A stretch of DNA of 64,000 nucleotides, taken from NCBI GenBank assembly GCA_959347315.1, contig OY365817.1, positions 4,377,643 through 4,441,642 of the forward strand. The letters are read 5' to 3'. The DNA comes from Bimastos eiseni (lineage: Eukaryota; Annelida; Clitellata; Crassiclitellata; Lumbricidae). Every line of letters starts with the position of its first letter. Within the stretch, counting starts at the first letter, position 1. A program made the translations under genes and the position numbers. Below, piece after piece: positions 1 to 13,600 of this stretch. Under the pieces are notes generated by a model. It did not search any database, had not been told where the DNA came from, and was given only the letters and a program-made list of their open reading frames with translations.

Positions 1-1561
1 AGTCCTATAGTAATTCCGTTCAATGACTACAACCAATAGGAGTTTATGACCTACGCCATTTAATCTGATCTTGCATCAACCAATGCGAAAATCGTATTCA
101 AATCGAAACTGCGTCACGAATCTTAATTATCCCGCTTGACTGCAAACGATGCGTTTCTATATACGCGAGTTAAATTCAATGATTTCTAGCTCGTATAATC
201 CTTGGATATCTGACGTTAACCAGATTTGTAACGGTTCCTCACGTTTTAACAAGTGAAGAGCCAGATATTGATCGAAGGCCCATATATCTTGTTACTTAAG
301 ATTCAATTCCTCCTCAGTCCCCATTGTACAATAAAATAGATTCATCCATATTCATCAGCCAATGAAAAGATGGTCATACGCATCAACAGTGAATAAGTGA
401 ATTACTAATATAGCCTACATCGGTCAATAACTCCAGAAATATTATAGAATTATGTGCCAATAAATGACTGAATAGGCCTTACTTAAATCAGTGCAATTAA
501 TTTATTGTCACCACTAGTTCGTCAAAATTAACCTTCCCGTTCTTTTTAATAAATCTGTATTCCGTATTATAATAGTTCTCACCGTAACGACCACTGTGTA
601 GATGGCGTATCGGTCACAAATACTTGGGTTGCGTTGATTCCTGGATCGCTCAATGTATGTCTACGTCACCTGTGCCGGTCATTTCTTGAAGTACCTTGAC
701 GAAGTTAACTCAAAACTCTCCAACGTCTATTACGAAATTTCTACACTAGATTGTTCGCTAGCACTTTCGGTTCGACCGTGATTCGACACCGAAACAACGA
801 TGTTGTTTTTCCACGAGAGACTTTAGGCCTTCACGCAACTCCTTACACATTCCTGTTCAGCCAGGAGTAGGCCTATCTCTCAGTGGAGTTCGCACTGCTT
901 CGCAGTCTGTCGCTTGCCACAGTAGATTAATTTTACCGATTGACTCCACTATCAACTATTCGTCCTACTGAGGCCCATCCTCAACTTCCACCGATAACGA
1001 GTAAATTCGATAAAACGTCCATATTTTCAACTCCGTTGCTCTCCAACTCTCCTTGCTTGCTCGGATGATCTCGCCATTGCGCATGCTCAGCCGGCAGTCT
1101 TCCAGCCAATCGCAGTGACCCATGGGAGTCCGTTGCTATATATCGTGTGAGTTCTACCCAAACTTAGCGATAATGTAACTAACTAACCTACGCTGATGAC
1201 CCTGCTGATCAAATTAATTAGGGTGTTACATATAGTGTGCCTAATATAACACTTATTAGGGGCCGTTCATATATTATACACATTTTTTCTTCTCCCATTT
1301 ACAATTATATGCCTTTCTATCCTGGTGGGGTCTAAACCTAGCATTTGATAAAGAGCGCCTTATTACTATTTACCATTATAATCGTTTAGCAATTATTATT
1401 ATTAGCCAAATGTAATTATTATCGTTGTTATGGTCATTATGTGTTGTTATTGTAATGTTCTCTTTAATCCACAATATTTAAAAACTTCCTCTGAAGCTAA
1501 TAATTAACCTAGTGACAGATTGATGCTTTGTCGTTAGAATAAATAATACGTTGTGTTGTAG
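1..1561. other. Non-coding sequence upstream of the receptor gene
   Basis: I see no convincing exon here: no cysteine-patterned CCP module, no signal peptide followed by a donor site, and only short stop-rich frames. It may be the intron preceding the mucin exon or 5' flanking sequence. The only recognisable structure is a transposon-like end at 1257-1278. Confidence 0.5.
1257..1278 (+). repeat. Solitary terminal-inverted-repeat end (GGGGCCGTTCATATATTATA)
   Basis: The sequence matches the ends of the short TIR elements at 2935, 30807-30832 and 32155-32182. No partner end was found nearby, so it is probably a truncated copy. Confidence 0.45.
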
Positions 1562-2724
1562 CATTTGTTTATCCCACGACAACGGCCCCGAAAACAACGA
1601 CAACCACAACTGCGAGAACAACAACGGCAAAAGCAACTACAACGACAACTATGTCAACAACAACGACTGCAACAACCACCACAACTGTGCCAACAACAAT
1701 AACAACAACTGCTACAACAACGACAACTGCACCAACAACAACTCCAACGACCACCACAACAGTGCCAACAACAACAACAGCTGCAACAACAACGACAACT
1801 GGGCAAATAACATCAACAATTGCAACAACAACTGCGTCAACAACAACAGAAGCAACGACGACAACTGGTCCAACAACAGCAACAACAACTGCATCAACGA
1901 AAACAAGCCGTCTTCCGATAACAGCAGAGCAAACAACGGAAGCACCTTCAACGACGGTAACTATAGCAGCGTTGCTTAAAGCAACATCTGCAGAGGCATT
2001 AGAACTAACAACGGTTGAAACGACGACAGCAACTGTTGTTCCCACGACATTACATTCAACAACAGAATGTACAACGCAATCAGTCACTTTAACCGACTCC
2101 CATACTAAAACTTCAATAGCACCGACAATGACATTAATAAAGCTTATGTCAACTGCTGTTCAGATAATGCAACAGACAACAGCAGAAACAATGGTTGCAA
2201 CAACAGCATCAATGCCTCAGATGACAACTGCTGTTCCAGCAACATCACAAAGCATCACGGAAGCAACGGTTGCACCTTCAATGTCAGTGCCTCAGGCTAT
2301 AACTACAATACTGCAGACAACATCTATTCCAACTTCATCACTGAGTACAGCCAATACAACGACAGTTATTTCAAGTGTTGTTCCAACGACTCAACAAAAT
2401 ACAGAAGAGACAACGTCCGTCATCACAACTGTTTTTCCGACAACACAGCAAAAGACAACAGACGCAACAGTTGCACCTATGACATCATTACACCAGACAA
2501 CAACTGCTGTTCCGACACCACACCAAAGTTCATCAGAAACAACTATGGTTAGTTCAACTGTTGCTCCCACAACACAGCAAGGTGCAACAGAAACAACTGA
2601 TGCAACGACAACCTCGACACCTCCAACAAAAGCTGTTGTTACAACCACACAGCAAAGTACAACAGAACCAACGATTATTACGTCAACTGAATATGCAAGG
2701 TCAACAATGGTTGCATCAGAAACG
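1562..2724 (+). CDS. Exon: Thr/Ser-rich mucin-like region
   Basis: Acceptor TTGTAG before 1562 and donor GTAAAA at 2725; phase 1 in, phase 0 out, 387 codons open throughout. The first half is almost pure Thr with Pro, Ser and Ala, encoded mainly by ACA/ACG/ACC. The second half is a degenerate repeat of the type V-P-T-T-Q-Q-x-T-E-T. Such sequence is expected to be densely O-glycosylated and extended. The frame stops at 2739, just beyond the donor. The low-complexity DNA also leaves Asn-rich and Val-rich frames open; I regard those as shadows. There is no cysteine in the Thr-rich first half. Confidence 0.68.
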
Positions 2725-5700
2725 GTAAAACCATTCTAAATTCTGAGCAATTCTAATTTCTATATAGATTCTAAATTCTCTCTGGAATAGCTTTCAATAT
2801 GAACCATTTAGAATGATTTGTTCTTTTGCTGAACATGGAAAGATTTCTGCTGTGGCTGGAAATGTCTCAGAAGTTGCAAGTCTCATCTGCGTTTGGAGTC
2901 TTGTTGAAATGCAAGCAAAGATGCCTCTGTGCTTGGGGCCGTCCATATATTACGTACGCAGCGAGGGGAAAGAGGGTTCGAATTTCGACGATTTTGCGTA
3001 CGGGTGCGTATGGTTGTGAGGGAAGTAGTCCCGAAAATATGTACGTACGCAATTGACATTGTCTAATTAGGCCCTATGACGTCCACAGCACGGAATATTA
3101 AAATCAGAATTGTAAACCCAATCACAGGCTATGTTACTGCTTAATCAATTTTATATATCAGTAAAACTTTTTGAATACAAATGTTGCTAGTGTTTTATTT
3201 CTTCATAACAGTTAACATACTTAAGCTGTTAAACATAATGCTTAACGAAAATCAATAACCTCCGACAAAATCAAGGGGCCATCAATAAATGGCGTCAAGC
3301 GCCCAGGGGTGAGGGTCACACATTTGTGACGATGTGTGAAGAGGGGAGAGGGGGTCGGCGAAATGTGACGTCACACCATGACATCAAGCATCAAAGTGCA
3401 TAATTTTTAAAAAAACTTTTGCTCAGTTAAACATTGATTTGTTTCAAATTATCGTTATTAAACACTTTTATGAATGTAATGATTCTACCACAGCCTTTCA
3501 TCTCGTGGAATGCATAATGAGTGTAATAATCATACTTTCTTCATTTTTTCGTTCTACTAGCAATAAGTATTTTTATAGTTATAATTAGTTTCCTTGATAA
3601 TCATAAGAAAATTTTGCATATAACATTCTGGACATCTTATTTTTCCGGTGTCAGAGCTTTGTGGCGTAATTTTTGAGTGGTCATGACTTTTGTGACGACG
3701 TGTGACGAGGAGAGATGGGGTCAAAAATCGTCCAAATTTGTGTGACGTCATTTATGGACGACCCTAGTGTCCTGTAGATGTCTTTAGCTAGTTAACCTTT
3801 GCAATGGGGTAGAGCACAAGCTTGCCTTGCCTTGCACTGCCCTATCCAGGCCGTGTCTTGCCCAACTCGGTTGTCTTATGCACAAGCCTTGTCTTGTTTC
3901 TCATGGCATATGTATCATGCACAGGTTTCAGTAATTGACGCTCAACCGAATGAATCAGAAACAACAAAAATTGGACAACCTGCTGAAACAACAACCTTCG
4001 TCACAATCTACTCTACACCCTCAACCTACTCTACACCCACAACCTACTCTGCACCCACAACCTACTCTACACCCACAATCTACTCTACAGCTTCTGCCTT
4101 CACGACTACCTTCATATATCCGATGTCACAGCCATCAGTTACACCAGAGACAACCGGCTCTGCAACGTCGTTTGCAAATGTTTTTTCAACGGAAACGACG
4201 ACAACAGCTCTGACAACACAACAAACAACGACCCCGACAACTGCTCAATCAATTGCGGTAACAACTTCTACAAACATTGCAATTGGAAGTCTCTTAGAAA
4301 CAAATAATCCGGACCTCCCACTGCCTGCACAACTTTTAGGCCTCGGATTGCCAACACTACCAGTTTCAAATATTCTTGATGTGACCTTTCCAACACTACC
4401 AGTTTCAAATACTCTTGATTTGATATTGCCAACACTACCAGTTTCCAATATTCTTGATGTGACATTGCCAACACTACCAGTTTCCAATATTCTTGATGTA
4501 ACATTGCCAACACTACCAGTTTCCAATATTCTTGATGTGACAATGCCAACACTACCAGTTTTCAATATTCTTGATGTGACATTGCCAACACTACCGGTTT
4601 CCAATATTCTTGATGTGACATTGCCAACACTACCAGTTTCCAATATTCTTGATGTGACATTGCCAACACTACCAGTTTCCAATATTCTTGATGTGACATT
4701 GCCAACACTACCGGTTTCCAATATTCTTGATGTAACGTTGCCAACACTACCGGTTTCCAATATTCTTGATGTAACGTTGCCAACATTACCAGTTTCCAAT
4801 ATTCTTGATGTGACACTTCCACAACTGGAAGTTTCCAATATTCTTGATGTGACATTGCCAACACTACCTTTCTCAATTAATCTTGGTTTGGGGTTGCCTA
4901 CACAGATATTTTCCAATATTCCTGGAGTGGAATTGCCGACTCAACTGCTGCCAAATATACCAGGAGTATTAATGCCTACAGCGATTACCGGAAACCCAGC
5001 AGATTACGGTAAGCACTTTACGGTAACATTGCAACGGTGTCATACATTGCCCATGCATGTTGCAACTGGTTCGGTAATGAGCGTGTTTGTGGTGTTGTTG
5101 CATATTGCCCATGGATATTGTGATAATAAAATCTAATTTCTAAAGTGCTACTATAAAGCTAAGTGTAAATCACCAGCTTCGTCTTGAAGATAAAAATTGT
5201 TAAGAACACCATAGTGGAGCATATTCAAATCGTTCAAATTTTGAGCTGGCGGATTGCTGTGAGGACAGATGTAATGTGGTGGTGTTTGTGGCTTTGGAGA
5301 AAGCACAGGCGAGAGCATTTTCAATAGTTTGGTTGATTTGGGTTATGCATAATGTTGACGATTGGAGAATTTCACAAATATGAAGAGTGAGCAGCAGGAT
5401 GGGTGAAGTGATCTAAGAAGCTAAAGTTTTGATAAAAAAATAACACCTATAGGTTGCAGCCAGGAAAATTTGCAATGAATGTCTGGGTGGATGCAGAGTG
5501 AAAGTTGATGGAAACAGGGATCTGGACATTTATTTGATTTAGTTGTTCACGCAGGTCTATTAATATGGATTCAGTTTTAGAGGGGTCAGGCACAGGTGGT
5601 ACTAGATACGATTTTGTACCCTTGGTATTATGCTCTATACATACAGTTCAGGTGGAACCTCCCTGCTTCAGCTGCCTGGCTGAAGATAGACAACAGTTCC

Positions 5701-6922
5701 AATTCTCAGGAGGCAACGAGTTTAGAGAGGCCTTTGACCCAGGAGTGTCAATCCCCCTAAGTGGTGGAAGCAAACCCACCCAGATCCAAGTGTCAGGAAG
5801 GCAAGAAATTCTAAAAATCATCCCCCGCTACCCATGATTGAATATGGAATCGAACGCATAGTCTTGTCCAGTATAAACGACTACCTAACTTCTAACTCGC
5901 TCCTAAATCCCCACCTGTCTGGCTTTACTAAGCGGCATTCTACAATAAACTTGTTTTTGTCATTTCTCACCAACAAGTCTCCTGTCTCTGCCTCCTTGAT
6001 ATCTCTGCAGCCTTTGATACCATCGATCACATATATTGCTCCAGCGACTGTCTACCTGGTTCGGCTTTTCTGATACGGCTCTTCCCTGGATCCTATCCTA
6101 TATCTCTTCCCGCTCTTTCTCAGTAAAGACCTCGAGCACTTCATCTAAATCATGCCCGCTCACCTGTGGTGTTCCTCAAGGTTCTGTTCTTGGGCCCCTC
6201 TTGTTCACCCTCTATACTACCCCCCTCAGTTCACTCATTAACGCAACCTCTGTTGACCATCGTCTATACGCTGACGACACGCAGTTATTCATTTCTTTCT
6301 CTCCAACCAGTTTCTCCAACTGCATTGATAATCTTATCCATGTCGTCACCCAAATCTCATCCTGGATTACCTCAAATCTCCTCTGCCTGAATCCCTCCAA
6401 AACCGAATTCATTCTGATTGGCCTCCGTGAGCAACTTTTAAGAAAATTCCTGATCCCTCTATTTCTCTCAACCCTGATTCTGCATCCACCCACACATTCA
6501 CTTTTGTGGGCGCTGTAGAAATGCTGAGATTACGATTACGATATAATTGGAGGCATTTGCCTCCGGACCCCCCCCCCCCCTATATAGAATGACCTTGGTC
6601 AATCCTTGCTTGACGCAACACATGCATCGGTTTTGCGGCTGTGAATTGAGTGGCACTTCTATCCACGACTCTCTCTCTCTTGCTCAGACGTATTCAGAAG
6701 AACCGAACAAAGCTTCATTAATCAGATGCGAGATTTCGCTCGTTACGTTTCGCCTGTGGAGAGATAAATGGGCCGAAGTTTTCATGGACCGTCGACAATG
6801 AAAGACGGGACAACCGTTGATGACATAAAGCGTCAAAGAGACGGAATTAATGACTTCGCAGGACAAAGAATCAGTGACGCCAATGGCAAAGACAAAAATA
6901 CTCCATACATCACCATATAGTT

Positions 6923-6959
<37 letters not shown>

Positions 6960-7077
6960 AACTTTGCATACTACCTGCATAATTTCTGTCCTCCGATAAT
7001 AGCAATAGAAGAAATATGGCATCAATCATTGAAAGAACAACAGAGTCGAAGAGATAGAAACAAACGGGAAGAGAGGC

Positions 7078-7108
<31 letters not shown>

Positions 7109-8448
7109 TAGTTTGTTGCAGAATGTCATCGTCAAGGCAGTCGTCTTGAGCGCGTCCTTTGGCGCAGGCGCTGTCCTGGTGACCGTGATTCCCGTGTAAC
7201 CTACTCTTCGTCCATTCTGACTGTTCTGTTTTGCTCAGGCCTGGATCGAGAGTGCCTCTGGGTAGTCGTCTCGAAGGGGCGCTAGCGCTATATCAAATTC
7301 ATAAATTATATAGATACATTATAGATAGATAGATTACATGAATCGACGCTACAGAGAGAAAGAGGGCGAATGTGCAGGGGACACTCGATGACTCTGGGTC
7401 ACTGCTATAAGTCAAAGATCTCCTGTAGGCCTACCCATCTGGTTCACCGGAATCTACCGTTACCTTTACTACGAGTTATCGCTCTGCTGACCTTTACAAA
7501 ATCAAGGACCTTGGCCTTCGTAGCTTGATACTCTCATCTCCGTCTATAATGGCCAGAATATCCTTCCACTCTATTCCACATCTCTCTTCGTCTTGGTGCC
7601 TTGGACAGGTCCCAGGTTACTCTGCTTGCAATATACGACGTTAGCGCAGTTTCTTACTCGGTGGCCCATGACTCTGTGGTTCCACATGCTCGCACTGCCA
7701 CCCGACGACAGAATAGGACTGCAGTCTCACACCCTCCTCTATTTGGAACAGCCTCCTTTCTGATATGAATTTTCTCCCGCGGGACAGTCTAGTGTAGCGT
7801 GATCGGGCCCCCTGGGTGGCAATTCACCCCGCTTCTGGGTTCCAATTTCTTGCGTACCTCGATTCTGCCCTACTGCGGTGTCAATTGTGGCAATTCTGGT
7901 TCACCCCCCTTAATCCTCTGGTACCCTCAGGAGGCCGCACTGTTGTTTTGCCCAGGTCCGACTGCCCGCGAGGTAAGTCTCGCTGGTTGGTGTAGATATG
8001 AGAAAGATTACCAATGTCAACGACCTAAGCTCATTAGAAATAACTTCGACTCGATTCCGACTGATTTATCTTTATTTCTTTGATAAAATCCACAGTCATC
8101 GAACAGTTATTATACAGAACGCTGTATTTACAACTACTACTACAACGACAACTTCTTCACTGACAACTCTGCACTGCTCTTCTATTTCTTTTCTCCTCTC
8201 TCCCTAACGACTCTCTCATATATGTACCCGAAGCAAAGCGAGACACTGCAGCGAGACATTGTAGCGAGACATTGTAGCGAGACATTGAGCGCAATAATCG
8301 CTAACCAGCTACGTGTGTATGCAATTTTGCCACACTAGCTCTTTTTGCAAGCTACTCAAAACTTTCCTGCTTGACCGGTCATGGGTTGAAGAGCCTTTGG
8401 ATGGTTATCTTCAAGGAGTGCTATATAAATTCCATAGACACATAAACA

Positions 8449-8479
<31 letters not shown>

Positions 8480-10556
8480 AGACATAAAGAGCGACAGAGG
8501 CAAAGAGACACAGACAGCTATAGGGGGAGACAGAGAGCTAAATGCATCTCGACAATAAGTTAAAAATGTCTAAGAGGCTGAATGAAAGCAGTATTTCGGT
8601 GAGCGCCGCCTGATCCGTTGTAGTTGCCATTTGTCCATAAACCCAGACAAAGAGACCCAGACATAAATCTACGATCGACCAAAACAAATGCTCGAGTACA
8701 AACACACGCACGCACCGTCCTTCGATTATTATTCGCAAGTAGAGCGCAGTTCTAAGTGAATGGATTATAAGAGACGAGAGATGTCCCCCTCTGTCCCTCT
8801 GTCTCTCTGTCCCTCTGTCCCTTAGCCTCTGGATGTGCCTGAGGCCTGACTGATGTGTGATCGAGGCTGTGCATTTGATCGAATGATCTGCTGTGGGATA
8901 GACGGCAACTGAACAAACAACCGCTTCTTCTTCTTCCGACGTATATTGAACAGAGCATCGAAAGACTGTGCGATCATTGAGGCGCCATCGATCGATACCT
9001 TAGCAATAGGAAACAAAGACTTGATTCTGGCCATGATTTGTTGCATCGAAAGGTGGATTGGCACCATTACGCGCTTGATGAAACAATCCCACGCAGGCGG
9101 TATTTACCACTAGACCAACACAACCCCACCTAGGGGCGGCACATTTCAAAGGGCGGCAAAAAGTCTGTTAGATTTTTGCTAATAGCTTAGGCTGCATCCC
9201 CACATACATTTCTAGCCTTCGGGTTCAATTATGTGCGCACTGTACAGTGCATATGTTGTAGACTTGTAGTTGTAACTTGTGCTAGTTAGGACTAATAAGG
9301 AAGAAGTGTTAATAATCGTGTTATACTGTTATTAAAATTTAAACTAATACACTCATCAAGTTAATGCTTTTTATTTGTTTTCATTTTTTAATAGAAATAG
9401 ACTTGTAGTTTCTCTTCCTACTGTAAAATCTGTTAATATTTGTGGATTTCAATATGCAATTTTAATTTTGGGAGGGGAGAAACATAGAGGCGGCAAATTG
9501 TTAAATCCGCCTCTGGCCCATGCAGGGGCAGAGAGCTTGAAAGAAAAGACGAGCCAATAACGCAATCAATCAACTGATCAACTTAAAACACAGAACAATC
9601 TTTCATTGCTACATTTATTATTATAAGACGTCAAGGATAATAACTTGAGACTCATTAAATAACTTGATCGGGCAATCTGGCTGTAGATGGGAAGTATACA
9701 CTATAATACTAACATGAAATTATTTACTGGATGAACTGAATTTCAGTAACAGGCGAATTAAATGTAATAATCAATAAAGAAACCGACTTCTTAAATAAAA
9801 TTAAGTATAATATTGACTTAATTACGTATGGTACAGGCTAGGCCTACTATACTAGTTACCTTGTATGTAGGCCGATGGTTTCCCTATACCAATTAATAGC
9901 CCCTTAGACTTAGAAATTGAATTTATTACTGATCATTGTGCTAAAACTCGGAAATGCTGGAAGAACTTTGACATAGATATTTGACTGATTACACCAATAC
10001 TATATATTAAGAGGAATGCTAGAATTCACTCTGAAAGTTTTTTTAGCATTCAACGTATTTTATATAAACAAATTCAGCGCTTAACTATGAGGGATCTAGA
10101 GTAGTGTTAAAGCAATTAATAAAATAATGTACAATGTCTTTAAGAAATTTAATAGCAAATACCTTTACTTTAAATGGGAACACGATTACCAGATTAATTG
10201 ACGATCTGTTGGAAATGTGGAACAGGAGGACCCGACACCAGATGCCCTGAAAACAAATTTTAATATGTTAGATATATATATGTCCATAAGACTTAAAATT
10301 CACCCTTAACCAATCTAATATTGTGAATAATTATATTTAAACTTTGCTAGCAGCCACCAACCTCACTAACCTTTAGCCAACTACTAAGACTAAAACTTAG
10401 TGTCTGGTCCATCAAACTTAATTGCAGTCTCATCCAACTAACATTTCAAATGCTTTATATTAAAAACTATCCAAAGCAGAGCCTTGATTAAACTTAATAA
10501 AGTAGATAGAGAGAGACTTGGTACTAAACATAAAGTGAAGACTACAAATGCAGAGA

Positions 10557-10647
<91 letters not shown>

Positions 10648-13600
10648 TGTTTGCCATGACAAGAGAAATATACTCATTAAAAACCGTATACAAAATGTGA
10701 GGAAAGATGATATCTGAAAGTTCAGAGTTACACAAATACTTTCAAATTAAGCCTATGATAGTTCTCAAAACATAAAAGGCATTAGACAGACTCTAATAAG
10801 CAGCAAATTTCATGCTCCATGGTACATGAAACAAAATCAAACAAAAATACAAAGGCCGTAGACAAGGAAAATCGAAGCAAAAAACTGTTGGCCCTTATGC
10901 TTCACCAATAACTATCCTATGTTGATAATAACCAATTTCATTTGTACGCCCTTTTACTCACTGATATAAGTTGTTTTTACCACGAATCCATAACAGGGAT
11001 GATATGATCGCTTTTACACCTGCTATGGCTTCCATAACAGCGGTCGCTATTATTTAAATGTAGGCAGGATAAGACTGCATTACGCTACTGTCACCTAGCG
11101 ACTTGAACTTTAATATACATGATATAATGTATATTCTGAAATGGTGTAGCCTTGAGACGGTTTGCCACTAAACTCAGTTACTGTATTGTACTTTTACATG
11201 TACACCTAATGTACAAGAGTTAGCTTTCTCACGATGGCTACTTCGCTAACCACTGGCGATATAATACGCCAGACGACGCCAATGCTGACCATCGCACACA
11301 ATGGAGACGACGCGTGCACTCCGTCAGAGGTCGCTGGCAGTGTCAAATGTCGGTTTGTCTTGCGACGAAATGCAATACCATTTGCTAGATGTTAATAATA
11401 GGTTGATTTGTGATGGTTGATTAGTTGGCGAAACTGACTTTGAAGCAGCTGCTGTTGTTTCTTATATTTTAGATCTTCAATGTCCTTTTCTCTTCCTTTC
11501 GGACTCAACGCAACGTAATACGGATCAGACGTATCCTGGAGTGACTGTCGTCTACTCGTGTCTTCCAGGGTTCCAGTTCAACGATGCCAGTCTCTACAAG
11601 GTCATCACCTGTCTTCCCATCGGAAAATGGAGCTCCATGCCCGACATCAATTGCATCCGTGAGTTGTTCGGTCTAGGTTGACGTATTCTTCCATTAAACT
11701 ACTCTGATCTAGTAACTTTCAGTACCGTGTCATGATGCTGTATTCGTTGGAGCGGACTTCAACGCTGTACTATTGCATCTCTGTAAGTTTTCTGTCCCCT
11801 GCTAAAAAAGCTCTAGGTCTCTGTAGAGTACCATAACTTAGGAAGCGCAATCTGCGGCTTCAATAATGATCAAAAGGCGCCACTCAGTATTGCAGATTTA
11901 TGGATTTTTGTCAGCATTCTCATCGATAAAGTTATGAATTGTTTTCTTATGGAGAGTTTAAACTGTCGTTAATCGTTGGTGAAGATTGGTTTCAAATATC
12001 AGCGCAATTCGACGGCTTCCCAGCAAGGAATCGTAAATCATATGGGTGGTTATTAATGGTTGATTTTCTGTGATGTCATTAGGGGCCTATATGCTTCCTG
12101 AATGTGTTTATTGGAAGACTGAAAGAAGAATGAAAGCAATCCGGATTATTTGACTTGGCAGATAAACAGCTCAATAGTCCTATTCTCGGTCTATTTTAGA
12201 TGTTCCCTTAAGAAAAGGAAGGCATGTGTTGGAGACAGTCTTTCTAATGGCTAAGAGCCCATTGTCTGATGATGGCTTGCGTCGATCTAAGGCTGTGCTT
12301 CCATTAGATCGATAGCACTACTAACAGTCTTCGGTGCAAACTCATGCTTTGAACCACTCCAGCCGTCAACACTGGGAGCACATGTTGTCATTAAAATGAG
12401 TCGCAGAAACATCACCACCATCAATATCGAACTTTATCACCCACAGAAAATGGCAACGAAAGAACGAAATCAGATCGAGAGAGGTCGCTCACATCGATCG
12501 CAGAGGGCGCCTATCGACGTCACAGCCAAACCAAGTGACGCCTTTCGGGCAATGAAACTCCTCCGCAATACAAACACAGAAAGATGCAGAAAGAGAGGCA
12601 GACATATAGACAGACAGACGAAGAGGAGTAGGTTTAGTTGATAGCATTGACCCGCTGACCCTGCCAGAAACTACTTAATGACAGACGCTTAGCAGTTGGG
12701 CCAAGGATTCCGTTAAAAGAAACGAATTGAAAGGAATCATTCGAAGAGAAGCGATTGAAAGGGAGCGACGCAAGACCAGACCAGAGCTCTGAAGGACGTT
12801 CATAGATTGAATTATTCACTAGACAATGAAATAGCAACAATCGATCGATCGATGGCGCTGCTATTCAATGGTTGTCGTTTTCAATTAGATATCGAACGAT
12901 GACGACGATGACGATGACAGCGGTAGATCTTTGGTCTATTTTGATTGGTCGGCAGTAGGGGTCAAAGGTCGGTTGAGTTGGAAGGGATTAGAAAGAGCTG
13001 CAGACGATGAAGAAGAAGAAAAGGTCTTTGATGGACTTCATCGTCTGCTTTTACCTTCATTTGAACCATCGACAACACATCATTAGATGTTAACGATCAA
13101 TGAATGCAGCTAAGAGGGATAGAAGAAGCTAATGAAAATTAGCACAACGATTAGACAGAGAGAAAACGGAGAGGAGGAAGGACTGAAGGAAGAACAGGAG
13201 GGAAGGAAGAAGGAGAGAAGGAAGAAGTGGAGAAAGGAGTACAAGAGGAAGAGCAGGAGGAAAAAGAGGAGGAAAAAATGGAGGAGAAAAAACAAGAGGA
13301 AGAAGAAAAGGAAGAAGAAAAGGAGGAGGAGAAAGAAGAGGAATAGGAGGAGGAAGAAGAAGAAGCAGAAGAGGAGGAAGATGTGAGGATATGCTCAGTC
13401 ATTGTGACCAATTGTCTAAAGACTGCTTCTCTTTTAGTCATATGGTATGTCTCCAAACACTGTCTGTAGATGAGATCTGACTATTACTATGTAGGTCCTT
13501 AATTGTTACTTTGTGTGTGTAGATGAAACGAGAGTGTCTCTCTTTGTCTTGTGACTCTGTTGCAGCCAAGAACTGTCCTCCGATCGCAGAGTCAGAAGAC

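Larger units (their letters stand above)
5009..11472 (+). other. Intron of the receptor gene, rich in mobile-element remnants
   Basis: A 6.4-kb stretch between the repeat exon and the first CCP exon. It holds two LINE fragments, simple repeats, one dispersed repeat at 7794-8217 and AT-rich unique sequence. Faint LINE-like 3' coding remnants occur around 7560-7790. I found no phase-1 exon in it. Confidence 0.55.

Noticed and set aside
1569..2087. Val-rich frame on the minus strand opposite the mucin exon
   Set aside because: Antisense of Thr codons (ACA/ACG gives TGT/CGT-type frames and GTT); low-complexity shadow.
4245..4916. Minus-strand frame with 13-residue repeats (SVGNVTSRILET)
   Set aside because: Reverse complement of the plus-strand 39-bp repeat; the plus strand has phase-consistent splice sites and the receptor context.
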